From positions 1 through 13,725 of the forward strand of contig CAZDIO010000129.1 of NCBI GenBank assembly GCA_964505555.1: a stretch of 13,725 nt of DNA, in the 5' to 3' direction. A program made the position numbers and the translations under genes. Position 1 is the stretch's first letter; every line of letters starts with the position of its first letter. A model generated the notes under the pieces. That model did no database searches and was not told where the DNA came from. It worked only from the letters and a program-made list of their open reading frames with translations. This DNA comes from CAZDIO01 sp964505555 (GTDB lineage: Bacteria; Bdellovibrionota_C; UBA2361; SZUA-149; CAZDIO01). This document shows positions 8,056-13,610 of the stretch, in pieces.

Positions 8056-9455
8056 CCTACTCCTTTTATGAGCAACTCACTTCTTGGGATGTTTGTTTCA
8101 TGTTCTTGAAAGGGATATTTCGGTGCGAAACTCCAAGAATGTTCAGGGCTAAACACCCCATGGTATCCGCTGATGCTGCGAATAGTAAACTTATGAAGCC
8201 GGTGGTGATAGTCATAAGGGTAGCCATCCTTCTTGTGACAAGCCACATCAAGATAGTAGTTTCCCTCTACTAAACCAAGCCGTTTAATTTTGTAGCGAAA
8301 GGTTCCTGATAACTTTTGCATCTCGCTTGATGAACTCTTCTCAAACTGAGGAATAGGCACGGCGATATTTTCAATCTCTGTATTTGTCCCAAAAAGACAC
8401 ATCCCATCTGCATGAAGAATCCCAATTCCAAAAACGAGATCTGTTTCCTTCTTATGGAAGGTATAATCAACTTCAATCAGCACCTCATCTTCTTCATTAA
8501 AAAGCCATCGAACCTGGCCTGAAGAGGTGCTCATTCGCACATCCGTAATTTCAACCTCTCTACTTCCCCACCGTCTTTTTCCTAAGCCGGTAGAGACCTC
8601 CTCTGTAGAAAGCGCTTCTCGAGAACGAAGCGCATTTTCAACCTCTAAAGAGATCTCTTCTTCTTCGTGGATCTTCTGAAGATACGTATCGATTACCTCT
8701 CGAGGTTCGCCTTTTTTTCGAACGACCCCTTTTTCAAGCCACACCGCTTCATTACACCATCTCTCAACCGCATTAAGGTCATGTGTTACCAAGATCAGTG
8801 TTTTTCCCTGCCGCTTAAATTCACTAATCGTCTCGTGGCACCGCCCCACAAAGGCGGCATCCCCCACCGCAAGCACTTCATCAACAAGGAGGATATCGGG
8901 GTCGGTATGAACGGCAAGACTAAAGCCAAGCCGCATATACATTCCGGAAGAATACGTTCTTACTGGATCATCAATGAAATCAGAAAGCCCTGCATAAGAG
9001 ACGATCTGATCAAAGCGGGATTGGATCTCTTTGCGAGTCAGTCCGTACATCACTCCACCAAGATAGACATTCTCTCGCCCCGTAAAATCAGGGTGAAACC
9101 CCGCACCAAGTTCAATCAGTGCAGAGATCCGACCATTGACTTTGACCTGCCCAGAGTCGGGGCGATAAATTCCTGAGATCAGTTTAAGAAGGGTAGATTT
9201 TCCTGAGCCGTTCCTTCCAATAATTCCGATCGCACTGCCTGATGGGATAGAGAGAGAAACTGAACTGAGTGCTTGGATGAAGTTTCCCTCATGGAACTTT
9301 TTTCGAAAGAACCGAGCGATGAGACTCGTTTTTACCGTGGTGTAGGTCTTTTTCGTAAGGGTGTGTTTACGAAAGCGCTTAGAGACCGCATCAATCTCCA
9401 CGCTACCAACTAGAGGCTCTTTAACGCCTCTAATTTTTCCATTCATTAAGTTCAT
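8052..9455 (-). CDS. wzt: Polysaccharide ABC exporter ATPase with C-terminal glycan-binding domain, Wzt-like
   Basis: The nucleotide-binding subunit of the glycan exporter, numbered from the ATG at 9455. Walker A GRNGSGKST is at about 80-88, and the signature appears as YSSGM (168-172), the variant usual in this subfamily. Walker B ILLVDE is at 188-193 and the H-loop is in THD near 225. After a charged linker (about 260-295, rich in Glu), residues about 300-460 form a beta-rich Wzt_C-like domain with LVFGIGILHADGMCLFGTNT. In O-antigen systems this domain recognises the finished, capped chain. That suggests the glycan is completed in the cytoplasm before export. Starts at TTG 9470, ATG 9455 and ATG 9446 are all possible and none has a clear Shine-Dalgarno. 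It is the first gene of the operon, with a promoter candidate just upstream. Confidence 0.93.
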   Translation of the reverse strand: MNLMNGKIRGVKEPLVGSVEIDAVSKRFRKHTLTKKTYTTVKTSLIARFFRKKFHEGNFIQALSSVSLSIPSGSAIGIIGRNGSGKSTLLKLISGIYRPDSGQVKVNGRISALIELGAGFHPDFTGRENVYLGGVMYGLTRKEIQSRFDQIVSYAGLSDFIDDPVRTYSSGMYMRLGFSLAVHTDPDILLVDEVLAVGDAAFVGRCHETISEFKRQGKTLILVTHDLNAVERWCNEAVWLEKGVVRKKGEPREVIDTYLQKIHEEEEISLEVENALRSREALSTEEVSTGLGKRRWGSREVEITDVRMSTSSGQVRWLFNEEDEVLIEVDYTFHKKETDLVFGIGILHADGMCLFGTNTEIENIAVPIPQFEKSSSSEMQKLSGTFRYKIKRLGLVEGNYYLDVACHKKDGYPYDYHHRLHKFTIRSISGYHGVFSPEHSWSFAPKYPFQEHETNIPRSELLIKGVG

Positions 9456-9494
9456 ATCTGGATGAAGCAAATAACTGATTAGAGTAATTTGAGA

Positions 9495-9523
9495 TTAATA
9501 CTTGGAAAATAATTTTATCGCAA
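9495..9523 (-). promoter_or_regulatory. Candidate promoter of the polysaccharide export operon
   Basis: On the minus strand a -35 TTGCGA (9518-9523, 4 of 6 matches) and a -10 TATTAA (9495-9500, 4 of 6) are separated by exactly 17 bp. They lie 40 bp before the chosen wzt ATG, in the gap after the inverted repeat. The surrounding A/T richness makes chance matches possible. Confidence 0.4.
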
Positions 9524-9617
9524 ATTGTCTGGGGTAACTTGTTGAATTTTAAGGGGGTTCTAGAGGGTTGTGTATGTTAAAGCTGATAGAAAACGCCTTA
9601 GAGGTGAAGAAAAGAGA

Positions 9618-9710
9618 ATTGAACACAGAGTTTCACAGGGTTACACAGAGTTTGGGAATCAATTAAGATAATTTAAACTCTGTGTAACCCTGTGAAACTC
9701 TGTGTTCAAT
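9618..9710. repeat. Long inverted repeat, copy 1 (36-bp perfect arms)
   Basis: The left arm 9618-9653 and right arm 9675-9710 are perfect reverse complements over 36 bp, with a 21-nt spacer. Within each arm a 10-bp unit recurs three times: CACAGAGTTT, CACAGGGTTA, CACAGAGTTT. A second copy lies at 11235-11325. The flanks are also alike, with A/G-rich sequence on the left and AATAATCA on the right, so the element is larger than the arms. It begins 51 bp beyond the helicase stop, so on the minus strand it would form a very stable RNA hairpin downstream of that gene. It could end transcription or protect RNA, or be a small dispersed (MITE/REP-like) repeat. Confidence 0.9.
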
Positions 9711-9760
9711 AATCATCCGCTATAACCAAACTACAGAACCCGAAACCTAACCCAATCCTC

Positions 9761-10957
9761 TTAATACCGATGGGCGCTTCGTCGTCTTCCTCCACCGCGG
9801 GAGATATCCCGAGAGGTTGAATGATACGGGTGATCAACCACCACGCGAACATTTTGTCTTATTAACCGTTCAATACTTCTTAGACTATTATGCTCCTCTC
9901 GGTCACAAAAAGAGATCGCGATCCCTTCTGTATTTGCACGTGCCGTTCGGCCGATGCGGTGAACATAACTTTCTGGATCATTTGGGAGTTCGTAATTAAT
10001 TACATGCGAAATTCCATCAACATCGATTCCTCGTGCGGCGATATCGGTTGCTACAAGGACACGAATTTTACCCCGACTAAAGTCATACAAAGCTTTCTGC
10101 CGTGCATTTTGTGATTTATCGCTGTGAATCGCATCTGCGCGGATACCTGAATCATAGAGCCGCTTTGCAACACGGTTTGCACCACGTTTTGTTCGCGTAA
10201 ACACCAAGACTCTCTTTACTGCTTCGTCTTTTAAAACCGTATGCAGAAGAGCGCATTTATTTTCACGCTCTACAAACAAAACGCTCTGATCGATCTTTTC
10301 TGCTGGCGTTGAGGCTGGAGCAACTTCAATCTTCAGTGGATTTTTTAGAATGCTTGAGGCAAGACGTAAAATATTAGGAGGCATCGTCGCTGCAAAAAGT
10401 AAGTTTTGACGCTCTTTTGGCAACTGCTTTAAGATGCGCTGCACATCAGGCATAAAGCCCATATCAAGCATCCGGTCTGCTTCATCAAGAACAAAAATCT
10501 CTACTTCGCTCAGGTTTAAATATCGTTGATTGAAAAGATCAAGAAGCCTTCCCGGAGTAGCAACAAGAATATCTACGCCGTTTTGAAGATTTCGAATCTG
10601 TCCTTTTAAACTTACTCCACCAAAGACAACTGCCGACTTTAACGAAACGTGTCGTCCATAGATGGCGATGTTTTCTCGCACCTGAAGAGCAAGCTCTCGG
10701 GTTGGAGTTAACACTAACGCTCGTGTGGACCACGCCTTTCGGGGTCGCGAATTTTTGGAAAGGAGCTCTAAGATCGGAAGGGAGAACGCCGCTGTTTTTC
10801 CCGTTCCTGTTTGTGCGCACCCAAAGATATCCCCCCCGGTTAAAACATGCGGAATGGATTTTTCTTGGATTGGAGTTGGAGAGGTATACTTCTCCTCTGC
10901 CAAGGCTCGAAGAATTGGTTGTGAAAGATTGAGATCAGAAAATGTAATAGTATTCAT
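9761..10957 (-). CDS. rhlE: DEAD-box ATP-dependent RNA helicase, RhlE type
   Basis: Unwinds RNA duplexes; RhlE proteins act in ribosome maturation and RNA decay. All the motifs are present in this 398-aa protein. The Q motif has F6 and TPIQ at 28-31, motif I is AQTGTGKT (48-55), and Ia is PTRELA (85-90). GG is at 113-114, Ib is TPGR (134-137) and II is DEAD (158-161). Motif III is AAT (189-191) in place of the usual SAT. IV starts at LVFTRT (251-256), V is ATDIAARGID (303-312) and VI is HRIGRTAR (333-340). A short basic tail, SRGGGRRRSAHRY, may bind RNA. The frame is open 50 codons further upstream to 11107, but that stretch has no family similarity, so I chose the ATG at 10957. No clear Shine-Dalgarno. 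It is monocistronic and flanked on both sides by the long inverted repeat. The RhlE subclass is likely, but CsdA/DeaD-like alternatives cannot be excluded by eye. Confidence 0.93.
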   Translation of the reverse strand: MNTITFSDLNLSQPILRALAEEKYTSPTPIQEKSIPHVLTGGDIFGCAQTGTGKTAAFSLPILELLSKNSRPRKAWSTRALVLTPTRELALQVRENIAIYGRHVSLKSAVVFGGVSLKGQIRNLQNGVDILVATPGRLLDLFNQRYLNLSEVEIFVLDEADRMLDMGFMPDVQRILKQLPKERQNLLFAATMPPNILRLASSILKNPLKIEVAPASTPAEKIDQSVLFVERENKCALLHTVLKDEAVKRVLVFTRTKRGANRVAKRLYDSGIRADAIHSDKSQNARQKALYDFSRGKIRVLVATDIAARGIDVDGISHVINYELPNDPESYVHRIGRTARANTEGIAISFCDREEHNSLRSIERLIRQNVRVVVDHPYHSTSRDISRGGGRRRSAHRY

Positions 10958-11234
10958 GGTACTTGTTTTTTGCGTCCTAAATTGTAATTCCAGCGATGAA
11001 CAACTGTGTTGAGTCATTCGCAAACTAGTGCATGCGAGGTGAGAACGCAGGGAACTCGGTGGAAGGAGATTATAAAAGCAACCCCCTACACCATCTAAGA
11101 TCTGCAAAGGATTGGTTTGTTAAAGCCTTACGAGGGGGACCTTAGCAGATCCAGCTAATTTCTGCAACTCTTCAGTAGATTATGTTTCTTAAACCTGACT
11201 AACAGCGCTCTTCGAAGGAAGAAGAAGAGAAGGG
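10958..11234. other. Upstream region of the helicase gene
   Basis: 277 bp without a supported gene. A minus-strand TATAAT sits at 11069-11074 with only a poor -35 (TAGATG) 17 bp away, which would give a leader of about 105 nt. A weak 5-bp stem, GCAGA/TCTGC, is near 11144-11164. The stretch near 11012-11052 resembles a degenerate copy of the GTCATTGCGAG type of dispersed intergenic repeat. That would explain the non-homologous open frame in front of the helicase. Confidence 0.35.
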
Positions 11235-11325
11235 TTGAACACAGAGTTTCACAGGGTTACACAGAGTTTGAATTACCTTAACTATGTCCCAGACTCTGTG
11301 TAACCCTGTGAAACTCTGTGTTCAA
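11235..11325. repeat. Long inverted repeat, copy 2 (35-bp arms, one mismatch)
   Basis: Arms 11235-11269 and 11291-11325 are reverse complements over 35 bp with one mismatch (a G opposite T, which still pairs as G-U in RNA), and the spacer is 21 nt. The left arm is identical to copy 1 over the shared 35 bases, and the same AATAATCA follows the right arm. The loop sequence differs from copy 1, so the arms, not the loops, are conserved. It lies 30 bp beyond the stop of the binding-protein gene, the same relative place as copy 1 has to the helicase. Confidence 0.9.
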
Positions 11326-11355
11326 TAATCAAGCAATCCTAACCATATTTGATTC

Positions 11356-12477
11356 CTACTTCTCATTCATCAACACAACTTCGCCATTTTCAATCTTCTT
11401 CAGAGAAAACTCCATCCCCACGATCTCTCCTTGCTGATCAAACGAGAAGGGACCAAAGATTCCATTAAACTTTGTGTTACTAAGATAACTCTTCACATCA
11501 TCACCATGCCCTTCACTGACTGTCTGCGAAAGGGCGCTAAACGCTGCGTAGGCGGAGGCAAAAACTGATTCGTAGCTTCGAGGAGAACCATACTGCGCTA
11601 CGAATTCTTTAAAGAGCGCCTGTCCTTCACTGTTAAGAATGCCCTTTAGTGATGGAGTATCAGCAAACTGGACACCCTCTAAATACTCTTTAGCAACAGA
11701 AAGAAGAGCAGGGCTTCCTGGCCAGTAGGCGCCGTAAACTGGAATCTTCCATCCTAGTTCATGAAGTTGTTTGAGGATGGTTGCAAATGTGCTCTCTGCT
11801 TGGGTGTTAATAAAGATCGCCTCAGGATTTTTTGACTTGATACTTAAGAGAAGTGTTTTAAAATCTGCGCTATCAGGAAGGTAATCCTTGGTGATAATCG
11901 TCAGCTCATTACTTTGATTACGTGCGACGAAGGCATTTTTTAGGTCCTGAGCGTAATCAGTCAGTTCTGATAGGAGTGCTACAGACTTTTGTTTTTTCTT
12001 TATTAATCCATACAATGCATCTGCTGCATAGAGATCGCTTGGGGTAGTGCGAAAGATATATTCACCAGCCTCTGCCACCTTTGGCGAGGATGCTCCGATA
12101 ACAATTACTGGGATTTTTGCTCGCTCATAAAGCGGCAGCGCCCCAAGGGCTGCGCCGCTACAAGCAAAGCCAAGAACAAAATCAACTTTATCAACATCAA
12201 TAAACTTGTGCGCTACTGTTACGGCATCTTTGGGGTGACAACGATCATCTTCAATGATCAACTTAAATCTGCCGTTTCCTAGTTTTTCATTCGCAAAAAG
12301 CAATGCATCGCGGATGTCTTGACCGTAAGTGGCCGCACTGCCGGTTAGTGCTGTTGAGACGCCGATTTTGTAGATTCTTTGCTCAACGGATTTTGGTGTC
12401 TGTGCAGCCACAGATGAAATGGCGGATAAACTAAGAAGAAAAATTATGGTTGATATTTTTAATAATTTGGAACTCAT
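11356..12477 (-). CDS. Periplasmic LIV-type ABC transporter substrate-binding protein
   Basis: A secreted binding protein of the Peripla_BP_6 (LivJ/LivK-like) class, which captures branched-chain or other amino acids, amides or small carboxylates for an ABC importer. Residues 1-25 form a Sec signal peptide (basic SSKLLK, hydrophobic core, cleavage likely after SVAA). The mature part opens with KIGVSTALTGSAATYGQDIRDA. Two cysteines, in DDRCHPKDAV and GFACSGAAL, match the positions of the LivJ disulfide. Length, about 373 aa, is normal. The start is the ATG at 12477, because AAGGG then lies 6 nt upstream; for the ATG at 12483 the same AAGGG would touch the start codon. No permease or ATPase genes are adjacent, so it is an orphan. 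The true ligand is unknown. Confidence 0.9.
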   Translation of the reverse strand: MSSKLLKISTIIFLLSLSAISSVAAQTPKSVEQRIYKIGVSTALTGSAATYGQDIRDALLFANEKLGNGRFKLIIEDDRCHPKDAVTVAHKFIDVDKVDFVLGFACSGAALGALPLYERAKIPVIVIGASSPKVAEAGEYIFRTTPSDLYAADALYGLIKKKQKSVALLSELTDYAQDLKNAFVARNQSNELTIITKDYLPDSADFKTLLLSIKSKNPEAIFINTQAESTFATILKQLHELGWKIPVYGAYWPGSPALLSVAKEYLEGVQFADTPSLKGILNSEGQALFKEFVAQYGSPRSYESVFASAYAAFSALSQTVSEGHGDDVKSYLSNTKFNGIFGPFSFDQQGEIVGMEFSLKKIENGEVVLMNEK

Positions 12478-12515
12478 GTGCATCCCTTTTATTGTTGTAG
12501 ACAGACTCTTGCCTC

Positions 12516-12543
12516 TCTATATCATTGCTCCCCCTCTTGACAA
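12516..12543 (-). promoter_or_regulatory. Promoter of the substrate-binding protein gene, inside an imperfect inverted repeat
   Basis: Minus-strand -35 TTGTCA (12538-12543, 5 of 6) and -10 TATAGA (12516-12521, 4 of 6) with a 16-bp spacer, 38 bp before the chosen ATG. An imperfect inverted repeat, TGC-CCCTC (12526-12536) and GAGGG-TGCA (12549-12557), encloses the -35 element and could be an operator. The promoter lies downstream of the terminator at 12598-12641, so the gene need not depend on read-through. Confidence 0.5.
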
Positions 12544-12597
12544 CTCCGGAGGGTGCATACATGACAAGGGGGGATTCGTAACAACAAAAAAGTAATG

Positions 12598-12641
12598 AAA
12601 AAATTTTGAGGGTTAGGACGTCGCCGTTGTCTAACCCTCAA
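12598..12641 (-). terminator. Intrinsic terminator of the operator-controlled transcript
   Basis: On the minus strand an 11-bp perfect stem, TTGAGGGTTAG (12631-12641) with CTAACCCTCAA (12606-12616), has a 14-nt loop and is followed by AATTTTTT, with the T run at 12598-12603. A classic Rho-independent terminator. It starts 5 bp after the TAA of the 98-codon frame. Confidence 0.88.
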
Positions 12642-12646
12642 TGGTA

Positions 12647-12943
12647 TTAACCGAGTAAGCGCAATGAGGGTTGGAAAGCACTTACTCGCCGCGCCGAATA
12701 ATTCACACCATGCCGTGGGCAACGAGATGCCCCGGAAACATCGGAGCATGAAGGTAACTTTGCGGTCCCTTCTTTGGAGTTGCGTCCGATCCGGTGGATG
12801 TCCTGCGAACGTTCTTCTGTTTCGCACTTGGCTGAGTCGTTTGTACTGGCGAACCACAATTGCTCTGTATTCTCGTCGACTTCATACAATGCTCCTCGAA
12901 TTATGCAGTGGGAGTAAACAAATCTCCCTAATGACAGATGCAT
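12647..12943 (-). CDS. Possible small hydrophilic protein of unknown function (98 aa)
   Basis: I do not recognise this frame. It opens with an ATG preceded by GGGGG at a 4-nt gap, a weak, wobble-dependent ribosome binding site. The TAA stop is 5 bp before the strong terminator, which is where a last gene would end. The middle (EVDENTEQLWFASTNDSAKCETEERSQDIHRIGRNSKEG) is acidic and polar, with purine-first codons as in coding DNA. The C-terminal third is Ser/Arg-rich and looks less protein-like, and part of it overlaps an RNA hairpin. Four cysteines, no membrane segment, no signal peptide. It competes with the 60-codon frame at 12703-12885 and with a non-coding explanation. Confidence 0.3.
   Translation of the reverse strand: MHLSLGRFVYSHCIIRGALYEVDENTEQLWFASTNDSAKCETEERSQDIHRIGRNSKEGTAKLPSCSDVSGASRCPRHGVNYSARRVSAFQPSLRLLG
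12652..12688 (-). promoter_or_regulatory. 11-bp hairpin whose loop is complementary to the terminator stem
   Basis: On the minus strand, arms 12678-12688 and 12652-12662 pair over 11 positions with one G-U. The 15-nt loop (12663-12677) contains AACCCTCA, which is identical to part of the terminator 3' arm. It could therefore pair with TGAGGGTT of the terminator 5' arm and compete with termination. This makes an attenuator or pseudoknot possible. The shared 8-mer could also be coincidence or the remnant of a duplicated hairpin. Confidence 0.4.
12703..12885 (-). CDS. Alternative small basic ORF (60 aa) with a strong ribosome binding site
   Basis: Within the same unit, another frame starts at an ATG with GAGGAG 6 nt upstream, the best Shine-Dalgarno in the region. 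The product would be basic and disordered (MKSTRIQSNCGSPVQTTQPS, then KQK, RR and KKG clusters) and ends in FPGHLVAHGMV. It overlaps the 98-codon frame, so at most one is likely translated. The third codon positions are more G/C-rich than in the neighbouring genes, which argues against it. No family is recognised. Confidence 0.25.
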   Translation of the reverse strand: MKSTRIQSNCGSPVQTTQPSAKQKNVRRTSTGSDATPKKGPQSYLHAPMFPGHLVAHGMV

Positions 12944-13096
12944 CGAGCCCCCACGTTGGAGACTCTCTCATGCCTCTTTCCCTCTTCCTTTACTTCTCCC
13001 TTTGTTGGCGACGTCTACCCTCTAAGCAGCTTCCAAAAAGAAAACTGATGAGAGAGCAAACATCCACTTCTACCTTTCTCGCGATGTCAAAGAACT

Positions 13097-13114
13097 GCTT
13101 TAGTTAACTAAAGC
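13097..13114. promoter_or_regulatory. TrpR-like operator A1, perfect 18-bp palindrome
   Basis: gctttagttaactaaagc is its own reverse complement over all 18 bases. Its centre, TAGTTAACTA, equals the core of the E. coli trp operator. It directly abuts A2. It spans about +10 to +27 of the predicted transcript, and TrpR-family proteins can bind adjacent sites cooperatively. Confidence 0.8.
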
Positions 13115-13132
13115 ACTTTAGCTGATGAAAGT
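13115..13132. promoter_or_regulatory. TrpR-like operator A2, degenerate 18-bp site
   Basis: actttagctgatgaaagt matches the A1 palindrome at 12 of 18 positions, keeping both outer half-site boxes (CTTTAG, AAAG) but not the centre. It lies in exact 18-bp register with A1 and is centred on the predicted start point of the minus-strand promoter. Confidence 0.5.
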
Positions 13133-13160
13133 GATAACCGCTTTAGTTAACTAAAGTCAA
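13131..13160 (-). promoter_or_regulatory. Operator-controlled promoter of the unassigned transcription unit
   Basis: Minus-strand -35 TTGACT (13155-13160, 5 of 6) and -10 TATCAC (13131-13136, 4 of 6) with an 18-bp spacer (or TTATCA with 17). Operator A3 fills the spacer, and A2 and A1 cover the start and early transcribed region. A bound repressor would exclude RNA polymerase. Predicted start near 13124. Confidence 0.55.
13140..13157. promoter_or_regulatory. TrpR-like operator A3
   Basis: gctttagttaactaaagt differs from the perfect palindrome A1 only in its last base; the inner 16 bases are a perfect palindrome. Its centre is 43 bp from that of A1, close to four helical turns, so both sites face the same side of the DNA. 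It sits between the -35 and -10 elements. Confidence 0.8.
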
Positions 13161-13239
13161 GAAAAAAAGAACGTGATCTGAAAATTATTTTTAAAGGCGA
13201 GAGATTTTATGGAATTTGTTAGAGAGGAGGAGCTTTATA

Positions 13240-13266
13240 ATTGAAAAGATCGCTATTTCCGATCTT
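13240..13266 (-). terminator. Weak intrinsic terminator at the end of the TrpR-like gene
   Basis: On the minus strand a 7-bp perfect stem, AAGATCG (13260-13266) with CGATCTT (13246-13252), has a 7-nt loop that contains the TAG stop, followed by TTCAATT. The short stem and interrupted T-tract make it a weak terminator. Read-through toward the operator region about 90 bp away is possible. Confidence 0.5.
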
Positions 13267-13567
13267 GGGCTGCGCCATTGTCTGCGGGATAAAGACGGTT
13301 AAGCATTAAACGGTAGCCACCCATCCCACTTTGAAGCCATTTAGATATTCGAGCAATTGTGGCTGAACTAAGATGAGTTTCGCTCTCAATAACCGAGTAT
13401 GGAACTTTGTTATTAAGCATGCGAACTGCCTGCCATCTTTTAGAAAATTCTTTTATTTCAGGTTCAGTAAGGAGATCTCGAAGGAATTTCTTTGCTTCAC
13501 GAGAGTTTCTTAGGGCAAGAATGGCCTTAAATAAGGCATCGGTATGCTCACTTTCCCACTTTTCCAT
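13253..13567 (-). CDS. TrpR-like DNA-binding regulator, YerC/YecD family
   Basis: A small all-helical repressor-type protein of about 104 aa. The family shares the TrpR fold and usually acts as a dimer on palindromic operators. The helix-turn-helix covers about residues 55-80 (VPYSVIESETHLSSATIARISKWLQSG); its ATIAR lines up with ATITR in the recognition helix of E. coli TrpR. In a by-eye alignment, the tryptophan-contacting T44, R54 and R84 of TrpR have counterparts here (T in LLTEPE, R in SKRW, R in ATIAR), whereas G85 is Ile. Tryptophan sensing is thus possible but unproven. I chose the ATG at 13567 (GAGG 3 nt upstream) over the GTG at 13576, which lacks a ribosome binding site. Its own promoter carries two operators, so autoregulation is likely. 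Family firm, effector unknown. Confidence 0.9.
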   Translation of the reverse strand: MEKWESEHTDALFKAILALRNSREAKKFLRDLLTEPEIKEFSKRWQAVRMLNNKVPYSVIESETHLSSATIARISKWLQSGMGGYRLMLNRLYPADNGAAQDRK

Positions 13568-13574
13568 ATACCTC

Positions 13575-13592
13575 ACTGTAACTTACTAAAGT
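13575..13592. promoter_or_regulatory. TrpR-like operator B2, degenerate 18-bp site
   Basis: Matches the A1 palindrome at 12 of 18 positions, with a well-kept right half (ACTAAAG at 13585-13591) and a poor left half. It directly abuts B1 in 18-bp register and covers about +10 to +27 of the regulator's own transcript, just before its ATG. Confidence 0.45.
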
Positions 13593-13610
13593 GCTTTATT
13601 TAACTGAAGT
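13593..13610. promoter_or_regulatory. TrpR-like operator B1 at the regulator's own promoter
   Basis: gctttatttaactgaagt matches the A1 palindrome at 15 of 18 positions. It overlaps the last three bases of the -10 box and is centred on the predicted start point (about 13601). This is the geometry expected for autorepression. Confidence 0.65.

Larger units (their letters stand above)
12598..13124 (-). other. Unassigned ~0.5-kb transcription unit under TrpR-like operators (small protein or structured RNA)
   Basis: The predicted promoter at 13131-13160 and the terminator at 12598-12641 define a minus-strand unit of about 525 nt. I cannot match its content to a known gene or RNA family. Two overlapping frames are candidates, 12647-12943 and 12703-12885, and at most one is likely real. 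Several hairpins can form on the minus strand: GGGAG/CTCCC near 12911-12929, ATGCTCC/GGGGCAT near 12729-12751, and an 11-bp stem with arms 12678-12688 and 12652-12662. A regulatory or housekeeping RNA is therefore equally possible. I looked for tmRNA, RNase P, SRP and 6S signatures and saw none. Confidence 0.5.

Noticed and set aside
8667..9176. 169-codon plus-strand frame inside the Wzt-like ATPase gene
   Set aside because: It lies opposite conserved ATPase motifs, and no protein family is recognisable.
10958..11107. 50-codon N-terminal extension of the helicase frame
   Set aside because: It has no similarity to helicases, is rich in Ser/Leu/Cys, and overlaps a likely promoter and degenerate repeat sequence. 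The family N-terminus begins at MNTITF.
9618..11325. Reading the two inverted repeats as CRISPR repeats or as ends of a transposon carrying the helicase
   Set aside because: Only two copies, 1.6 kb apart, each a complete hairpin by itself, with no transposase or spacer pattern. The helicase is a normal chromosomal gene.
12780..12900. AAGTGCGAAACAGAAG resembling a conserved RNase P RNA segment
   Set aside because: The essential GAGGAAAGTCC core and the matching 3' conserved region are missing.
13085..13090. Perfect minus-strand TTGACA as a second promoter for the unassigned transcript
   Set aside because: No acceptable -10 box lies 16-18 bp downstream (GTGGAT at 17), and the operators centre on the other promoter.
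12664..13107. 147-codon plus-strand frame opposite the unassigned transcript
   Set aside because: Composition (many Ser, Leu, Arg, Cys) looks like chance. It runs against the promoter and terminator signals and ends inside operator A1.
13209..13244. 11-codon plus-strand frame (MEFVREEELYN) downstream of the operators
   Set aside because: Too short, no plus-strand promoter is convincing, and it runs into the end of the convergent regulator gene.
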